64,000 nucleotides of DNA from Candidula unifasciata (lineage: Eukaryota; Mollusca; Gastropoda; Stylommatophora; Geomitridae): NCBI GenBank assembly GCA_905116865.2, contig CAJHNH020000791.1, positions 979,383-1,043,382 of the forward strand. Direction: 5' to 3'. This document shows, piece after piece, positions 1 through 11,599 of the stretch. Position 1 is the first letter of the stretch; each line of letters begins with the position of its first letter. The notes below the pieces were generated by a model, which worked only from the letters and a program-made list of their open reading frames with translations, made no database searches and was not told where the DNA came from. Position numbers and translations under genes: made by a program.

Positions 1-705
1 TAGCCTCCAGTTATGTGGCCATAGCCTCCAGTTATGTAGCCATAGCCTCCAGTTATGTAGCCACAGCCTCCAGTTATGTAGCCAAAGCCTCCAGTTGTGA
101 AGCCACAGCCTTCAGTTATGTAGCCACAGGCTCCAGTTATGTAGCCACAGCCTTCAGTTGTGTAGCCACAGCCTCCAGTTATGTAGCCACAGCCTTCAGT
201 TATGTAGCCACAGCCACAGCCTCCAGTTATGTAGCCATAGCCTCCAGTTGTGAAGCCATAGCCTCCAGTTATGTGGCCATAGCCTCCAGTTATGTAGCCA
301 TAGCCTCCAGTTATGTAGCCACAGCCTCCAGTTATGTAGCCAAAGCCTCCAGTTGTGAAGCCACAGCCTTCAGTTATGTAGCCACAGCCACAGCTTCCAG
401 TTATGTAGCCAAAGCCTCCAGTTATGAAGCCATAGCCTTCAGTTATGTAGCCATAGCCTCCAGTTATGTAGCCATAGCCCCCAGTTGTGTAGCCATAGCC
501 TTCGGTTATGTAGCCACAGCCTCCAGTTATGTAGCCAAAGCCTCCAGTTATGTAGCCACAGCCTCCAGTTATGTAGCCATAGCCTCCAGTTGTGAAGCCA
601 TAGCCACCAGTTGTGAAGCCATAGCCTCCAGTTATGTAGCCACAGCCTCCAGTTATGTAGCCAAAGCCTCCAGTTGCGTAGATACAGCTTCTAGCTGTGC
701 AGCCA
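1..705. repeat. 21-bp minisatellite, about 33 units, cut by window edge
   Basis: The unit is about AGCCTCCAGTTATGTAGCCAT with variants (Y/C, V/E and A/T/I/K codon changes). Because 21 is a multiple of three, the plus strand stays open and reads as a heptad repeat of the ASSYVAT type. Unit differences are mostly non-synonymous and there is no flanking gene structure, so I do not call a gene. The array runs off the left edge of the window. Confidence 0.95.
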
Positions 706-1764
706 TGGACTTCGTGTGTGCACTGACTGTTACTTTAGCTAGACTTACATGTACACAGTCATCCGACAGACCGCTAGCTAGTCAGTCAATCTACCTCCGT
801 ATATTTAGCTAGTAACCTGTCTAAGTGACCAGCTCAGCTAAATATGTACATGTCAGGGCAGTTCTATAACTGGTTCAATCTATTATAGATCATCGATTCC
901 ATCCACCTACCTACAAACCAACATTCCCATCACTGCCACGAACTACTTTCTCCAAGGAATGTCAAGGCTCCTTTTCAGCTTTAAATCCATAAAGTTACAT
1001 CTGGAAAACACCCCCTCCCCTTTTTTTTCAATTCCTTTTCTTTAGCCAGACCCCAAAGACAGGTTGCATGGGACTCCCTCAGATATTTCTCCATGCTACA
1101 ACGCCAAGCTGAATACCGCGTGTCCTGACTTCCATTCCGTTACAACATCACCACCGTTGGGTGTTCCTCTTGACAACGACTGCTGACACGTCCACACAGG
1201 ATAAGGAAAGCGTACTGTCAGTAAGCTGTTGTCGGCCATACCTCGTCCGTGTTTGCTCTTCACTGTGACGCCACACTACCATCTTACTGCAGACGTCACC
1301 AGTTTTTGTTTTTCATGACACAACATATCAATTTGAAGATGTCCCTGTTTGTCTGTCTCTCGGACTCATACACTGAGAATACAGACAATAAAAGTTTTTG
1401 GTTTTAAATCTTTTGTTTCCCCTTTTAGTACTGGAGTACTGATGCACACGAACACTTCCGAGTAAGGTAGAGCGAGAAAGAGAGAGCATGGTGAGAAGAG
1501 GGGACCAGATGCTATGGAAAGTGATAAAGGATGGGAAGGAAAAACAAACGTGGGTCTAGCAACTGAAGCGTAACAAGTCAGAAAAACAGTTGCTAATCTC
1601 GTGGGCCACAAGATAATTGTTGCTATTGAAGTGTGAAACACAGACGCCAAGAAGTCGATTATGGAGACAACTGGGAGAGTTGGGGTGTCTGCCAGAACAG
1701 ATTTGCTTCCGACAGGGGGAGATAACTGGGATACTATATACGCTAGGATAGAATCTTTCACATA
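706..1764. other. Unique intergenic/intronic sequence, nothing recognised
   Basis: Mixed-composition DNA. It contains a short GA-rich stretch near 1470-1490 and no convincing exon, RNA gene or retroelement. It lies downstream of exon 3 of the minus-strand BEACH gene, so it is probably intron 3 of that gene. Confidence 0.5.
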
Positions 1765-1802
1765 ATGCTTTACTCGCCCTCTCTTTTTTTAACTCTCTCT
1801 CT

Positions 1803-1846
<44 letters not shown>

Positions 1847-1946
1847 TCCTTTGTCTCTCAAACCCTATCGTTCTTTGTTTTACCACTGGTTCCCTGTTGT
1901 GCATTATCTCTCTTCTCTCATTTTTTCATATAATCTCTCTCTCTCT

Positions 1947-2002
<56 letters not shown>

Positions 2003-2010
2003 ATAGCTGC
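1765..2010. repeat. (CT)n microsatellite blocks
   Basis: Two long CT-dinucleotide blocks (about 1800-1840 and 1930-2000) are separated by T/C-rich sequence, and a C run follows near 2030. Leu/Ser-rich open frames here are an effect of the dinucleotide repeat. Confidence 0.95.
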
Positions 2011-2129
2011 CTTTAAGTGTGAGGCCCTCCCCCCCCCCCTCTAAACAAGACCACTGTCTATGGAAATCAGCAACACCTTACTGAGATTAGCTAATCCTTT
2101 ACCTGGATATTTCATACTTAAGAAGTCCA

Positions 2130-2285
2130 CTGACCTCAAGGAGCTCTTAGTTAGCGCTAGCTACACAAAGTTGCCAGAGCTAGCTACACAAGATTGCCAG
2201 CGCTAGCTAGACAAGGTTGCCAGCGCTAGCTACACAAGGTTGCCAGCGCTAGCTACACAAGGTAGGAGCTCTTAGTTGCCTAGCG
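2130..2285. repeat. About 23-bp minisatellite, 5-6 units
   Basis: Tandem copies of a unit close to AGCGCTAGCTACACAAGG plus TTGCC. The unit contains the palindromes AGCGCT and GCTAGC. The array is short and imperfect. Confidence 0.85.
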
Positions 2286-2365
2286 CTGGCAAAAACAAGC
2301 ACAAACTTTTCTGAGGATGCAAAATTAAAAGCCTTACTTAACACGGTGCCAATGTCTGTATTGTC

Positions 2366-3260
2366 CATAGTGATATACATGTCAGGGAGAGAAAGTGATA
2401 TACATGTCAGGGAGAGAAAGTGATATACATGTCAGGGAGAGAAAGTGATATACATGTCAGGGAGAGAAAGTGATATACATGTCAGGGAGAGAAAGTGATA
2501 TACATGTCAGGGACAGAAATTGATATACATGTCAGGTAGAGAAAATGATATACATGTCAGGTAGAGAAAATGATATACATGTCAGGTAGGGAAAATGATA
2601 TACAGGTCAGGGAGAGAAAATGATATACAAGTCAGGGAGAGATAGTGATATACATGTCAGGGATAGAAAGTGATATACATGTCAGGGATAGAAAGTGATA
2701 TACATGTCAGGGAGAGAAAGTGATATACATGTCAGGGAGAGAAAGTGATATACATGTCAGGAAGAGAAAGTGATAAACATGTCAGGGAGAGAAAGTGATA
2801 TACATGTCAGGGAGAAAAAGTTATATACATGTCAGGGAGAGAAAGTGATAAACATGTCAGGGAGAGAAAGTGATATACATGTCAGGGAGAGAAAATGATA
2901 TACATGTCAGGGAGAGATAGTGATATACATGTCAGGGAGAGAAAGTGATACACATGTCAAGGAGAGCAAAAGTTATATACATGTCAGGGAGAGAAAGTGA
3001 TACACATGTCAAGGAGATAAAAAGTTATATACATGTCAGGGAGAGAAAGTGATATACATGTCAGGGACAGAAATTGACACACATGTCAGTAAGAGAAAGT
3101 CGCATTCAGGTCACGGAGAGAAAGTCGCATTCAGGTCACGGAGAGAAAGTGGCATTCAGGTCACGGAGAGAAAGTGACAGACAAGTTAGGGGGAAACACA
3201 GACAATTCCGGGAGAGAAAGTAACATACAAGTCAGGGAAAGAAAGTGACAGACCAAAGAG
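2366..3260. repeat. 25-bp minisatellite, about 35 units
   Basis: The unit starts GTGATATACATGTCAGGGAG and ends AGAAA. Units are nearly identical on the left and drift on the right (after about 3070) into forms such as CATTCAGGTCACGG, as expected at a decaying array edge. Confidence 0.95.
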
Positions 3261-4291
3261 AAATTGAAAACATTTTTGTCAACAAAACACAAGGAATCAA
3301 CATGAAAACAAATTTAGAAAGTTGAAGTCAGATTTACAAATACAATCGCGAGCGAGTGGCGTAAAGGACGTTGGGGTAAGAAAACCTTGCTCGGCACAAC
3401 AAGATACAATCAACAGGACGACGGTACATCATATGGGAAAAGGGGGCGGGGAACCGCAAGGACAACACAGAGCAGTGGACCCGTGTATTTTCTTGGGACA
3501 TTCTGAATGCTTACCTCTGTCGCCTAACTATTCAACAGAAACCTCACAGCAGATCTACAAATGCTATTCACAAATATGACCAGACTGGACACTGGCCAGC
3601 GTGCAAAATTCTCAAATCTGAAAAACATTTCATGCCGTCACCCGTCCCCAACTATACATACCTTAAACCCAAACCTGCCCGTCCATACATTCACCCATCA
3701 AGTATCTCTGTCTGTTTATATTTGGATACTTCAAAACTCTGTCTCTTTCCTCCCTCGCTTTCCAGTCTCTCCCCTCCCCCATTTTCTCTGCAACATTAAA
3801 CAATTCTCCTCCCTCCCACCCCAGTTACTACATGCATGTGCTCACGCACGTGTGTGTGTCCACCCGTGCCTACATTACATCAATCCCGATTACCTTCCAG
3901 GTGATCACACCCACGTACACGCACCTATAAGCACACACCCCCCATCGCCCCGTGTAACCAATGAAAGGCCCGGACACAAACCCAACACGTTGAGCATCAT
4001 CCCAACTGACGTGTCCACAGGTTTTTCCCTTGTCCACTTGGCTGAAGTCTATTGAAACACGCAGCAATCAGCCAGCAGAGCGGGAACATGCTCGGATCTG
4101 CTAGCACGTTACGGCACCGTCTCAAGAATCGATCCGTCCTGTAAACAATCACAGCTGACTGCGCTAACTTGGGATGATATGTTTGTGAACGTGCACATGC
4201 GCACTAACCACTCGGTGTACGCGTATCTGTGATAGAGACAAACAGAAAACAGAGATGGAAGGCAGAGAACGTCACAGAAGGCAGGTGTGTG

Positions 4292-4296
<5 letters not shown>
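3261..4296. other. Unique sequence, no supported gene
   Basis: Open frames of 85-164 codons exist here, but they lack recognisable domains, codon bias or splice context. I see no RNA gene and no retroelement protein remnant. Confidence 0.45.

Positions 4297-4344
<48 letters not shown>
4297..4344. repeat. (GA)n microsatellite
   Basis: A perfect GA run of about 46 bp, followed by diffuse GA-rich sequence to about 4405. Confidence 0.95.
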
Positions 4345-4347
<3 letters not shown>

Positions 4348-4639
4348 CGGCGACAGGGAGAGTAATAGAGAGACACAGAAAGACAGAGAAGAGAGGCAGA
4401 GAGAAAATCCACAGACAAACAAAGGCTAGAAATAGAAAAAAAGAGAATAAGACAAAAAGACTGGATGATTTAACTGAACTGCAACAACAATTTGAGGTGA
4501 TGGGCTGCTGTGTAAATAAAATGGAAGAAAGACAAGCAAACAAATGAAACCAAACTAGCCTATCACCAGGAACAGGTGCCACCGATAAATCAATCCAAAC
4601 AGCGCCCAGGTCCTCGGCTGAAGTTACATGCCATTTCCA

Positions 4640-5070
4640 CTTGTTGACATTCTTATCTTTTTCTTATTTTGTAAATATCTACTTATGCCGCTCGGCATCA
4701 CAGTTCATCAGACGATCGGCAGCCGAGCCAAGGCGCTTGATATGCTCTGATGTTATGCAGTCTCAAGGTGTCAGTGACCCCTTCTGTCCATCTTCTTCTC
4801 GGTCGTTCCCTGCTCTTAATGTTTTGATTTTTAGGTTTCTTTCTGCTGGCATCGTTGGTTTCGTTCTCATAAGATGGCCAAACTATTTCCTTCTTTGTTT
4901 CTCAATATATTTGACAATGGGTTTTGTTGCAACAGTTCTTGTGATCACGTTGTTTCTCATCCGATCTCTTCCGGTTTTATTCACAGCCATTCTCAAACAT
5001 CTCATCTAACGTGTGGTTAGATTTCTCCCGTGTTTTTTAAATGTCCAAGTCTGACATTGGTAAAATTTAG
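4640..5070 (-). mobile_element. Truncated LINE 3' region (family 3), decayed
   Basis: This segment aligns by eye along its whole length with 61175..61600 and with the two halves of 29845..30545. The shared landmarks are the gene-poor strand equivalents of GATCGGCAGCCGAGCCA, the TCTCAAGGTGTC region and the AACATCTCATCT region. In the best-preserved copy (61228..61527) the minus strand encodes an RT C-terminal tail with a RGRGRPRRRW motif. This copy has lost the frame. It is a 5'-truncated non-LTR retrotransposon remnant with no activity expected. Confidence 0.75.
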
Positions 5071-5840
5071 TTTCAATAGCCGTTTTTTTTTTTTTTTAAC
5101 TTTTAAATCCACTGCCGATTTGCTGGACCTGCCGTAGTTTCACCCTTAAAAAAGAAAACTGAAATTCTCAGCTTCTGGGAAATAAGTTCACCAAACTACT
5201 CTAGTTGAATTTGGCTCAACTTCTACGCAAGAAACTGGCTTTGGCTTGTTGGAAACGAATTCCATCCAAGTATGAAACAAGTTAATTTCTGAATACTGAA
5301 TACTTTGCAACTAACGTCCTCCATATCGAAAGGACATCAGTTCATCTTCGGCTCACTTATTTGAGAGCCGCTCCGTTTCTAATGGTATAAATCTATATTA
5401 TACTACAAATGTATCAGAGCTACTGTTAAGGCAAACGGTGGAAACACAAACATTTTTTTTACCAATAAAAGACAGAATGCGGGGCCAAAAAAAGGGGGAG
5501 GGGGTTGGAGGGTCCTTAAAAGTGAGTACCGCAGTGTTTTCTGTCGGTTCGGCATTTACTGTTTTATTGTGAAAGCATTGGAGGATTTGCGATTAACATT
5601 TGAGAAATTCTAAGACAGATACTATAGTCGTTTATAGTCGTTATCTATCCTGGTAGCAAAAGAAGCTAGTGGGTGCCACTTGTCACTGCCATCTGTCACT
5701 GCTGACAGCCATTCATAGAACAAATAAAACAGGCGACTGCTCGTCCGTGTCCTTGATCAGAAGAAGGAACCATGCAGATCCATGACACCTCAGTACTGCC
5801 TGTCATCTAGCTGGCTTGCTCGTTCTGCGTGTTTTGCAGA
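5071..5840. other. Unique sequence, nothing recognised
   Basis: AT-leaning sequence with a T run near 5083-5097 and a G-rich patch near 5485-5510. No coding exon or RNA gene was identified. Confidence 0.5.
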
Positions 5841-5844
5841 GCAG

Positions 5845-6060
5845 TGATGGTGCAGTGGTCTGGGCCGAGCCTGCCACGTCTGTGGGTTTGGGTCATAGCG
5901 GAAGAGAGTTTGAAGCCAGAGTACGACTGTGTGGCCAGCAGAGCCAGATCATATTGGCTCTGTGGTTGTGGAGAAGTGAACCTGACTGTGGCAATACTTG
6001 AGTCTATGTCTGAATGTCGATCGTGCACCTCACACAGTAACGTCAACTGAGCTCATGGCA
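5845..6060 (+). mobile_element. Possible tRNA-derived SINE fragment
   Basis: The left part reads like a degenerate tRNA head: GTGCAGTGGTCTGGGCCG resembles an A-box region, and GTGGGTTTGGGTC follows at B-box spacing. The body is unlike the other SINE candidates in the window. This is a motif-level call only. Confidence 0.35.
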
Positions 6061-6204
6061 AGCCAATTAGCCCAACTCTAGCTGACTCCGTGTATCAAGG
6101 CTATAGAGAGCCACTGGCACACAAACAGCACCTTGTCCTGAAAGCTGACCTATTGCCCTTATTCTGAACGTCATTGTGGTCTGGAAACAACGGGGAAAGG
6201 GGGT

Positions 6205-6425
6205 CGGCATAGGGTGGGAGGGGTTGGAAAAGGAGAGGAAGGGGGGATACAGTTTCACGAAAACGAGGCAGAGGCCGACCTCCGCGATGATGGATGCAGG
6301 ACACTCAAGATGCAAGCGCTATGAAAGCATACAGAGCTGGAAAACTGACTACAGAAAGAGACTTTGAGGCTTGCCGTGACGAAAGCGACGTTCTGGAGAG
6401 GACCAGGCGATTGATGTATCACAGA
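6205..6425 (+). mobile_element. LINE RT C-terminal remnant (family 4)
   Basis: One plus frame reads RKRGRGRPPR, then a stop. Further on another frame gives an A-RAG-LTTERDFEA-type stretch. This matches the order seen in the better copy at 45015..45270 (RGRGRPPRAW, then AHRAGEMTEKERL). It is frameshifted and stop-interrupted, so it is a dead fragment. Confidence 0.6.
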
Positions 6426-7194
6426 TATAATAAATACTTATTGTTGGGTCAGTTGTAAAGTTTATCATGTGTTTTATAGCTTTTTATAACAAATACTTTG
6501 TCGGTTATCAGGAAACTTTTATTGGGGGGGGGGGGGGGGGGATAGTTGCTATGACCTCTCACTGTACAGTTCTAGTAGTCTTCCTTTATAACCAGCCTCA
6601 AACATGTCTGTCTTCGTGGCGCTGATGCCTCATGGTCAAGCCATCCGTGTAAATATTTATTTGTCTCAACTGTCCCCAGCAGGTCTGCAAATCTCTCCTC
6701 ATTACTACGATCATATCATTGACTATATTATCGAGTGCAGCATGCAGTCACAATCACTGAGCTGCCTAAGTTTCTGAAATCAGCCCCCCTCCCCTCACCC
6801 TCAAAACACAAAACCCACCTGCAGGTTCCAACAATTAACTAAAGGTGTCAACAAACACTACAACTAGCACATCCTGTGTGGGACACCCCAGTCCAGCTGA
6901 TGTTGCAGCTGCAGCACAAGTTAAACCAAGCTAGCAAGCCCCATGCCCTGAGCTCAAATAAAAAATACAAATACAAAACACTAGACACCAGGAGAACTTG
7001 CAACAGAGCCGGCTAGATATCAAAAACAATGGATGGAGAAAGAGCTATCTTCAGAAATGTGTTGGATATATTACCATGTACTGCTTCCTGCATCTCTCGT
7101 GCTTCTGGTTCAATATAAAGTAGAGGCAAATCATACATGTCATCATGTCTGTATAGTGAGCAATGTCTTTCAGCTAGTGATAATGTGATTCAGG

Positions 7195-7195
<1 letters not shown>
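6426..7195. other. Unique sequence with a poly(G) run
   Basis: Contains a G18 run near 6524-6541, which is a likely length-uncertain site in the assembly. Nothing else was recognised. Confidence 0.5.
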
Positions 7196-7196
<1 letters not shown>

Positions 7197-7254
<58 letters not shown>

Positions 7255-7307
7255 CGTGTCTCCCTCTGTCTATCTCTCTCTCTCTCTCTTCGTCTTTCTC
7301 TCACACT

Positions 7308-7343
<36 letters not shown>

Positions 7344-7345
7344 CT
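7197..7345. repeat. (CT)n microsatellites
   Basis: CT runs at about 7197-7252, 7274-7290 and 7312-7340 with short interruptions. Confidence 0.95.
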
Positions 7346-7462
7346 GCCTTATTCACCCCTCGTTACCCAACTTGTAGGTGCGTGTCGTGTTGTCCCTAAC
7401 AGTGTATATATCTTCAGTTTTCAGTCCAAAAGCTTTCCTGTTTACGTTCGTGCATTCTTCTT

Positions 7463-7541
7463 CTTTTTATTTTCTTCTTCTTCTTCTTCTTCTTCTTCTT
7501 CTTCTTCTTCTTCTTCTTCTTCTTCTTCTTCTTCTTCTTCC
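7463..7541. repeat. (TTC)n triplet microsatellite
   Basis: About 26 TTC/CTT triplets without interruption. The sense strand of the BEACH gene (minus) reads (GAA)n. Confidence 0.95.
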
Positions 7542-7653
7542 CCTTGACCATCTGTGGAAAGCAATACTTGGAGAGCCCTGTTGTCCCAATCCTTAGCTGT
7601 ATAAGTGCTAGCTGTACACTGTCAACAACAACATCCGGTGAACGACCCAGATC

Positions 7654-7870
7654 CTGGTCACTGCCGCCAGTCTATACTGTCACGTGAGGTTTGTATATCA
7701 TGTCAGAAAGCTCTCAGTTCTGGTCACTGCCGCCAGTCTATACTGTCACGTGAGGTTTGTATATCATGTCAGAAAGCTCTCAGTCCTGGTCACTGCCGCC
7801 AGTCTATACTGTCACGTGAGGTTTGTATATCATGTCAGAAAGCTCTCAGTTCTGGTCACTGCCTAACAAT
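7654..7870. repeat. 66-bp tandem repeat, 3 units plus a partial
   Basis: CTGGTCACTGCCGCCAGTC recurs at 7654, 7720, 7786 and 7852, a spacing of exactly 66. As 66 is a multiple of three, the plus frame shows a 22-residue repeat, but nothing around it looks like a gene. The near-identity of units implies recent duplication. Confidence 0.93.
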
Positions 7871-8227
7871 ATCTTCACTGTGTAGGGAAACCAGCTCTGG
7901 AGACAGTCTCTCGTGGCTAGTGCATGGCACCCTCCTCGACAAGAATGGCTTCAATGGCAGGGCTATAGACACACACAACACAACGGAACAAGGAGTAGAA
8001 AGCTCCCAAAATGACTTTCTACTGACATTTAAAGACAATTCAGCTGCACAAAAACGATATTTCAAATGGCCCATGACAATCGCAGCCCGTAGGGATCTTT
8101 GAGAACATGGGGAAACCGGGTCCATGTGGGATCAATGCCAGCGACGGCACGCTGCAACAAAGGAAACCTGTATTCACTTCGTGCCAACTGTGCCCCGACA
8201 AACACCCCATGAATGTACATCGATCTG

Positions 8228-8445
8228 CCGGCACAGTCCGTGAACACAACCGGCGCCGATTAACTGTGAGCCCGGCACGGTCCGTGAACACAACAGGCGC
8301 CGATCGGCGGCGCACGATCAGCGAACACAACAGGCGCCGATCCGGTGAGGCCAGTGAACACAACAACGGCGGTGAGCCCGCGGTGAACACAACAGCGGTG
8401 AGCCCGGCACGATCAGTGAACACAACAGGCGCAGATCAGCGGTAA
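8228..8445. repeat. Irregular GC-rich tandem repeat
   Basis: Repeated cores GTGAACACAACAGGCGC and CCGGCACGGTCCGTG recur at uneven spacing (about 25-55 bp). This is a scrambled minisatellite richer in CpG than its surroundings. Confidence 0.8.
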
Positions 8446-8948
8446 GCAGCTTGTCGGAATGATGCAATCTGCATTATCTTCTCTTGTCGCCCATCCTTCA
8501 AGAAAAACACAGGGCATGATCAATTTCTGACAGGCCTAGTCAGAATTCAAATTATAAATTAGTTATCTGACGAATGTTAGCAGCTGAAGTCTGGACCTGT
8601 TTCTTCTTAGGTGAATGCTCAGTGGTGAAAAAAAGGGAGATACCAATTACTCAAGACAGAGAGGGGCGAAATGTTTCCTGTCACATGGACTCCCCCATAC
8701 CAGGTACCAGACAGGCACAAAGACGTTGATCTGGAAGCCACAGACCTGTGACAGGTCTGCACCGATTGTGTCTAGGGACTTTTCCGCTTCCCGACATTAC
8801 ACAAAAGTGGTTAGACAGGAGTATTATTAGAGCACTCCGGACATACCTACACGTTGCTCCATCTCCTTCTCATTAGCATCAGAAGTGTTACCACTACTGA
8901 TGACGCCCGTTTTAAACAGATACAAATAAAGTCGGGTCATTGACCTAC
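8446..8948. other. Start of intron 3 of the BEACH gene (minus strand)
   Basis: The sequence beyond the exon 3 donor, reading leftwards, has no further recognisable exon. The next conserved block expected in this family (a DLLVDMLG-type segment) is not found in 1..8948, so exon 4 presumably lies outside the window. Confidence 0.55.
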
Positions 8949-9075
8949 CTGCTGTGACCTCATCGGCCTCTCGCAGCAAGACCAGGGCCCGGCCGATCAG
9001 GCCCACCTCGGTGCAGGCGTGAAGGTTGCGTCTGCTTTTCTTTAACATGGCGATGAAGACGCTCCAGATTTCGGC
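8949..9075 (-). CDS. NBEA: Neurobeachin/LRBA-type BEACH protein, coding exon 3
   Basis: This 127-bp minus-strand exon encodes 42 residues plus one base. It reads [18 protein letters not shown], then the [14 protein letters not shown] region, and ends DEVTA. Vertebrate NBEA and LRBA have AE(I/V)WSMFTAILKKS and STEVGLI or CTEVGLV at the same point, in the N-terminal armadillo-like part of the protein. The acceptor is TTCCTCCTGACCAG and the donor is GTAGGT. The exon starts in phase 0, continuing from the ...HTLQ end of exon 2, and ends in phase 1, matching the known A|D junction of the family. These proteins are large peripheral membrane scaffolds (BEACH, PH-like and WD40 domains at the C-terminus, outside this window) that act in vesicle trafficking and bind PKA. 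Identification rests on sequence recalled from the family. Confidence 0.93.
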
Positions 9076-9091
9076 CTGGTCAGGAGGAATT

Positions 9092-10345
9092 CAAATAATC
9101 AATAGTACGTATGGACAGATCCACTGTGTGAACAAACAATCAATAGTACACATGGACAGATCCACTGTGGGAACAAACAATCAATAGTACACATGGACAG
9201 ATCCACTGTGGGAACAAACAATCAATAGTACACATGGACAGATCCACTGTGGGAACAAACAATCAATAGTACGTATGGACAGATCCACTTTGGGAACAAA
9301 CAATCAATAGTACACATGGACAGATCCACTGTGGGAACAAACAATCAATAGTACACATTGACAGATCCACTGTGGGAACAAACAATCAATAGTACACATG
9401 GACAGATCCACTGTGGGAACAAACAATCAATAGTACACATTGACAGATCCACTGTGGGAACAAACAATCAATAGTACACATGGACAGATCCACTGTGGGA
9501 ACAAACAATCAATAGTACACATGGACAGATCCACTGTGGGAACAAACAATCAATAGCACGCATGGACAGATCCACTGTGGGAACAAACAATCAACAGTAC
9601 ACATGGACAGATCCACTGTGGGAACAAACAATCAATAGTACACATGGACAGATCCACTGTGGGAACAAACAATCAATAGTACACATTGACAGATCCACTG
9701 TGGGAACAAACAATCAATAGCACGCATGGACAGATCCACTGTGGGAACAAACAATCAATTGTACACATGGACAGATCCACTGTGGGAACAAACAATCAAT
9801 AGCACGCATGGACAGATCTACTGTGGGAACAAACAATCAATAGTACACATGGACAGATCCACTGTGGGAACAACAATCAATAGTGGGAACAATCAATTGT
9901 ACACATGGACAGATCCACTGTGGGAACAAACAATCAATAGTACGCATGGACAGATCTACTGTGGGAACAAACAATCAATAGCACGCATGGACAGATCCAC
10001 TGTGGGAACAAACAATCATTAGTACACATGGACAGATCCACTGTGGGAACAAACAATCAATAGTACACATGGACAGATCCACTGTGGGAACAAACAATCA
10101 ATAGTACACATGGACAGATCTACTGTGGGAACAAACAATCAATAGTACACATGGACAGATCCACTGTGGGAACAAACAATCAATAGTACACATGGACAGA
10201 TCCACTGTGGGATCAAACAATCAATAGCACGCGTGGACAGATCTACTGAGGGAACAAACAATCAATTGTACACATTGACAGATCCACTGTGGGAACAAAC
10301 AATCAATTGTACATATAGACAGATTCACTGTGGGAATGAACATCA
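9092..10345. repeat. 41-bp minisatellite against the exon 3 acceptor, about 30 units
   Basis: The unit contains ATGGACAGATCCACTGTGGG followed by AACAAACAATCAATAGTACAC. It starts 16 nt upstream (in gene sense) of exon 3. On the sense (minus) strand each unit reads TACTATTGAT, then TTGTTTGTTCCCACAG, which is a branchpoint-like and pyrimidine-tract/AG combination. Units are highly similar, with a partial deletion near 9868-9895. The array lies in intron 2 of the BEACH gene. Confidence 0.97.
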
Positions 10346-10644
10346 ACAATCATGTATACATCATCATCGTCTATAGGAATACCTACAACCATGGTTTGTT
10401 CTGTCAGTAGCCAACTGTTGGCAGTACCGTCTCATTTACAGACAGCAATTTTTAGGGATTCTGTAATAAAATTTTCTGGTGAATACTGGCACCATTTTTA
10501 TTGCAATTCCTGGTGGGTACCTGCACACTTTTTATAGTACCAAAAAAAACAAAAACACTATTCCTGCAGGCAAACAGTAGCTGATAAAAAATAAGCTCAG
10601 CTTTTGGAATGCAAACAATAAATTGCGCCTTCATACACATCAGC

Positions 10645-10760
10645 ACTGGCAAGAACGATTGCCTCACCTAGGCAGAGATCCGAGTTTAATCCTCACCGGG
10701 AACCGCCTCCCTCTCTGGTAGGGTTCTGAGGGTCGATCCTACGGGTCTCCATTGGTTACA
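10645..10760 (+). mobile_element. tRNA-derived SINE-like fragment
   Basis: ACGATTGCCTCACCTAGGCA looks like an anticodon-arm region. GATCCGAGTTTAATCC follows as a B-box-like T-arm. The segment downstream (TCTGGTAGGGTTCTG) is a short unique body. No intact tRNA cloverleaf is present. Confidence 0.5.
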
Positions 10761-10854
10761 CTAACAGCATCTTTATTTATCACAATAATCGTGTGAATAA
10801 CAGCACCCCTGCTCTGTTGTATATCTGTAATCCACTCAATCCTCCACCCACCCA

Positions 10855-11160
10855 CCAACCACACATGCATACACACACAGAGAGAGACAAGCAGGCAGAT
10901 ACAGGCAGGCACGCAGGCGCACACACACACACATACATACAGACTGAAGGATGGCACACAGACAGACCAACAAATAACAAATAGACGGACAAACCAGCAC
11001 AGCGACTGCAACGATCAAGAACCGATACAAGTAGCTCACAAGAAGCTCCTTAACGGCTGCCCAGACCAACAAACAAATAGTCGGACAAACCAACACAAGG
11101 ACCGATACAAGCAGCTCACAAGAAGCTCCTTAACGTCTGCCCAGACCAACAGACGACAAG
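10855..11160. repeat. CA-rich microsatellite and an 80-bp duplication
   Basis: Diffuse CA/CACG repeats (10860-10945) are followed by two copies, about 80 bp apart, of a segment containing GCTCACAAGAAGCTCCTTAA (near 11033 and 11113). Confidence 0.8.
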
Positions 11161-11599
11161 GTTGACAAGGAAAGAGACAATAGATGGCAATGCAGATATC
11201 GTCTAGACATGCAAATCGTTTGTAGAACATTCTAATAATGAGATAAAATGCCCCATATTACCTCGTTTACAGGGGGCATCTCTCAAAATAAAAGATATCC
11301 AATACAGAGTAGCAATTTTATCAACAATAATGAACTCTGTATGTCGCCCTGTTCTTCTGCATCGTCCGTGTTTTCCCCTTCTAATTTCCTTGGCTGTAGT
11401 AATGCCCGCACGACACCTGGTTGCTGTTGATCGTTGTATATTTCGTAGGTGGCTGAGACTGACATCGAGCGCCTTAAACAGTTCTCTACTATTGATGGCG
11501 ACATTGTTGTGTGTGTTGTTCACATCGAGTCGCACATCACTTGAAGCAAAGCAGCGGTTTCTCTACCTGCATTGAGGGCGACATTTTTGTAAAGTGTCG
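11161..11599. other. Unique intron 2 sequence
   Basis: No exon or element recognised. Overlapping open frames of 60-110 codons on both strands (11203-11575) have no recognisable motif. Confidence 0.45.

Noticed and set aside
15..812. 265-codon open frame with ASSYVAT-like heptads
   Set aside because: It is the translation of a 21-bp tandem array. Differences between units are mostly non-synonymous, and no exon borders or domain are present.
9092..10345. Regular repeats considered as a CRISPR array (also the other 19-70-bp arrays)
   Set aside because: Units are contiguous with no unique spacers, there are no cas genes, and the genome is eukaryotic.
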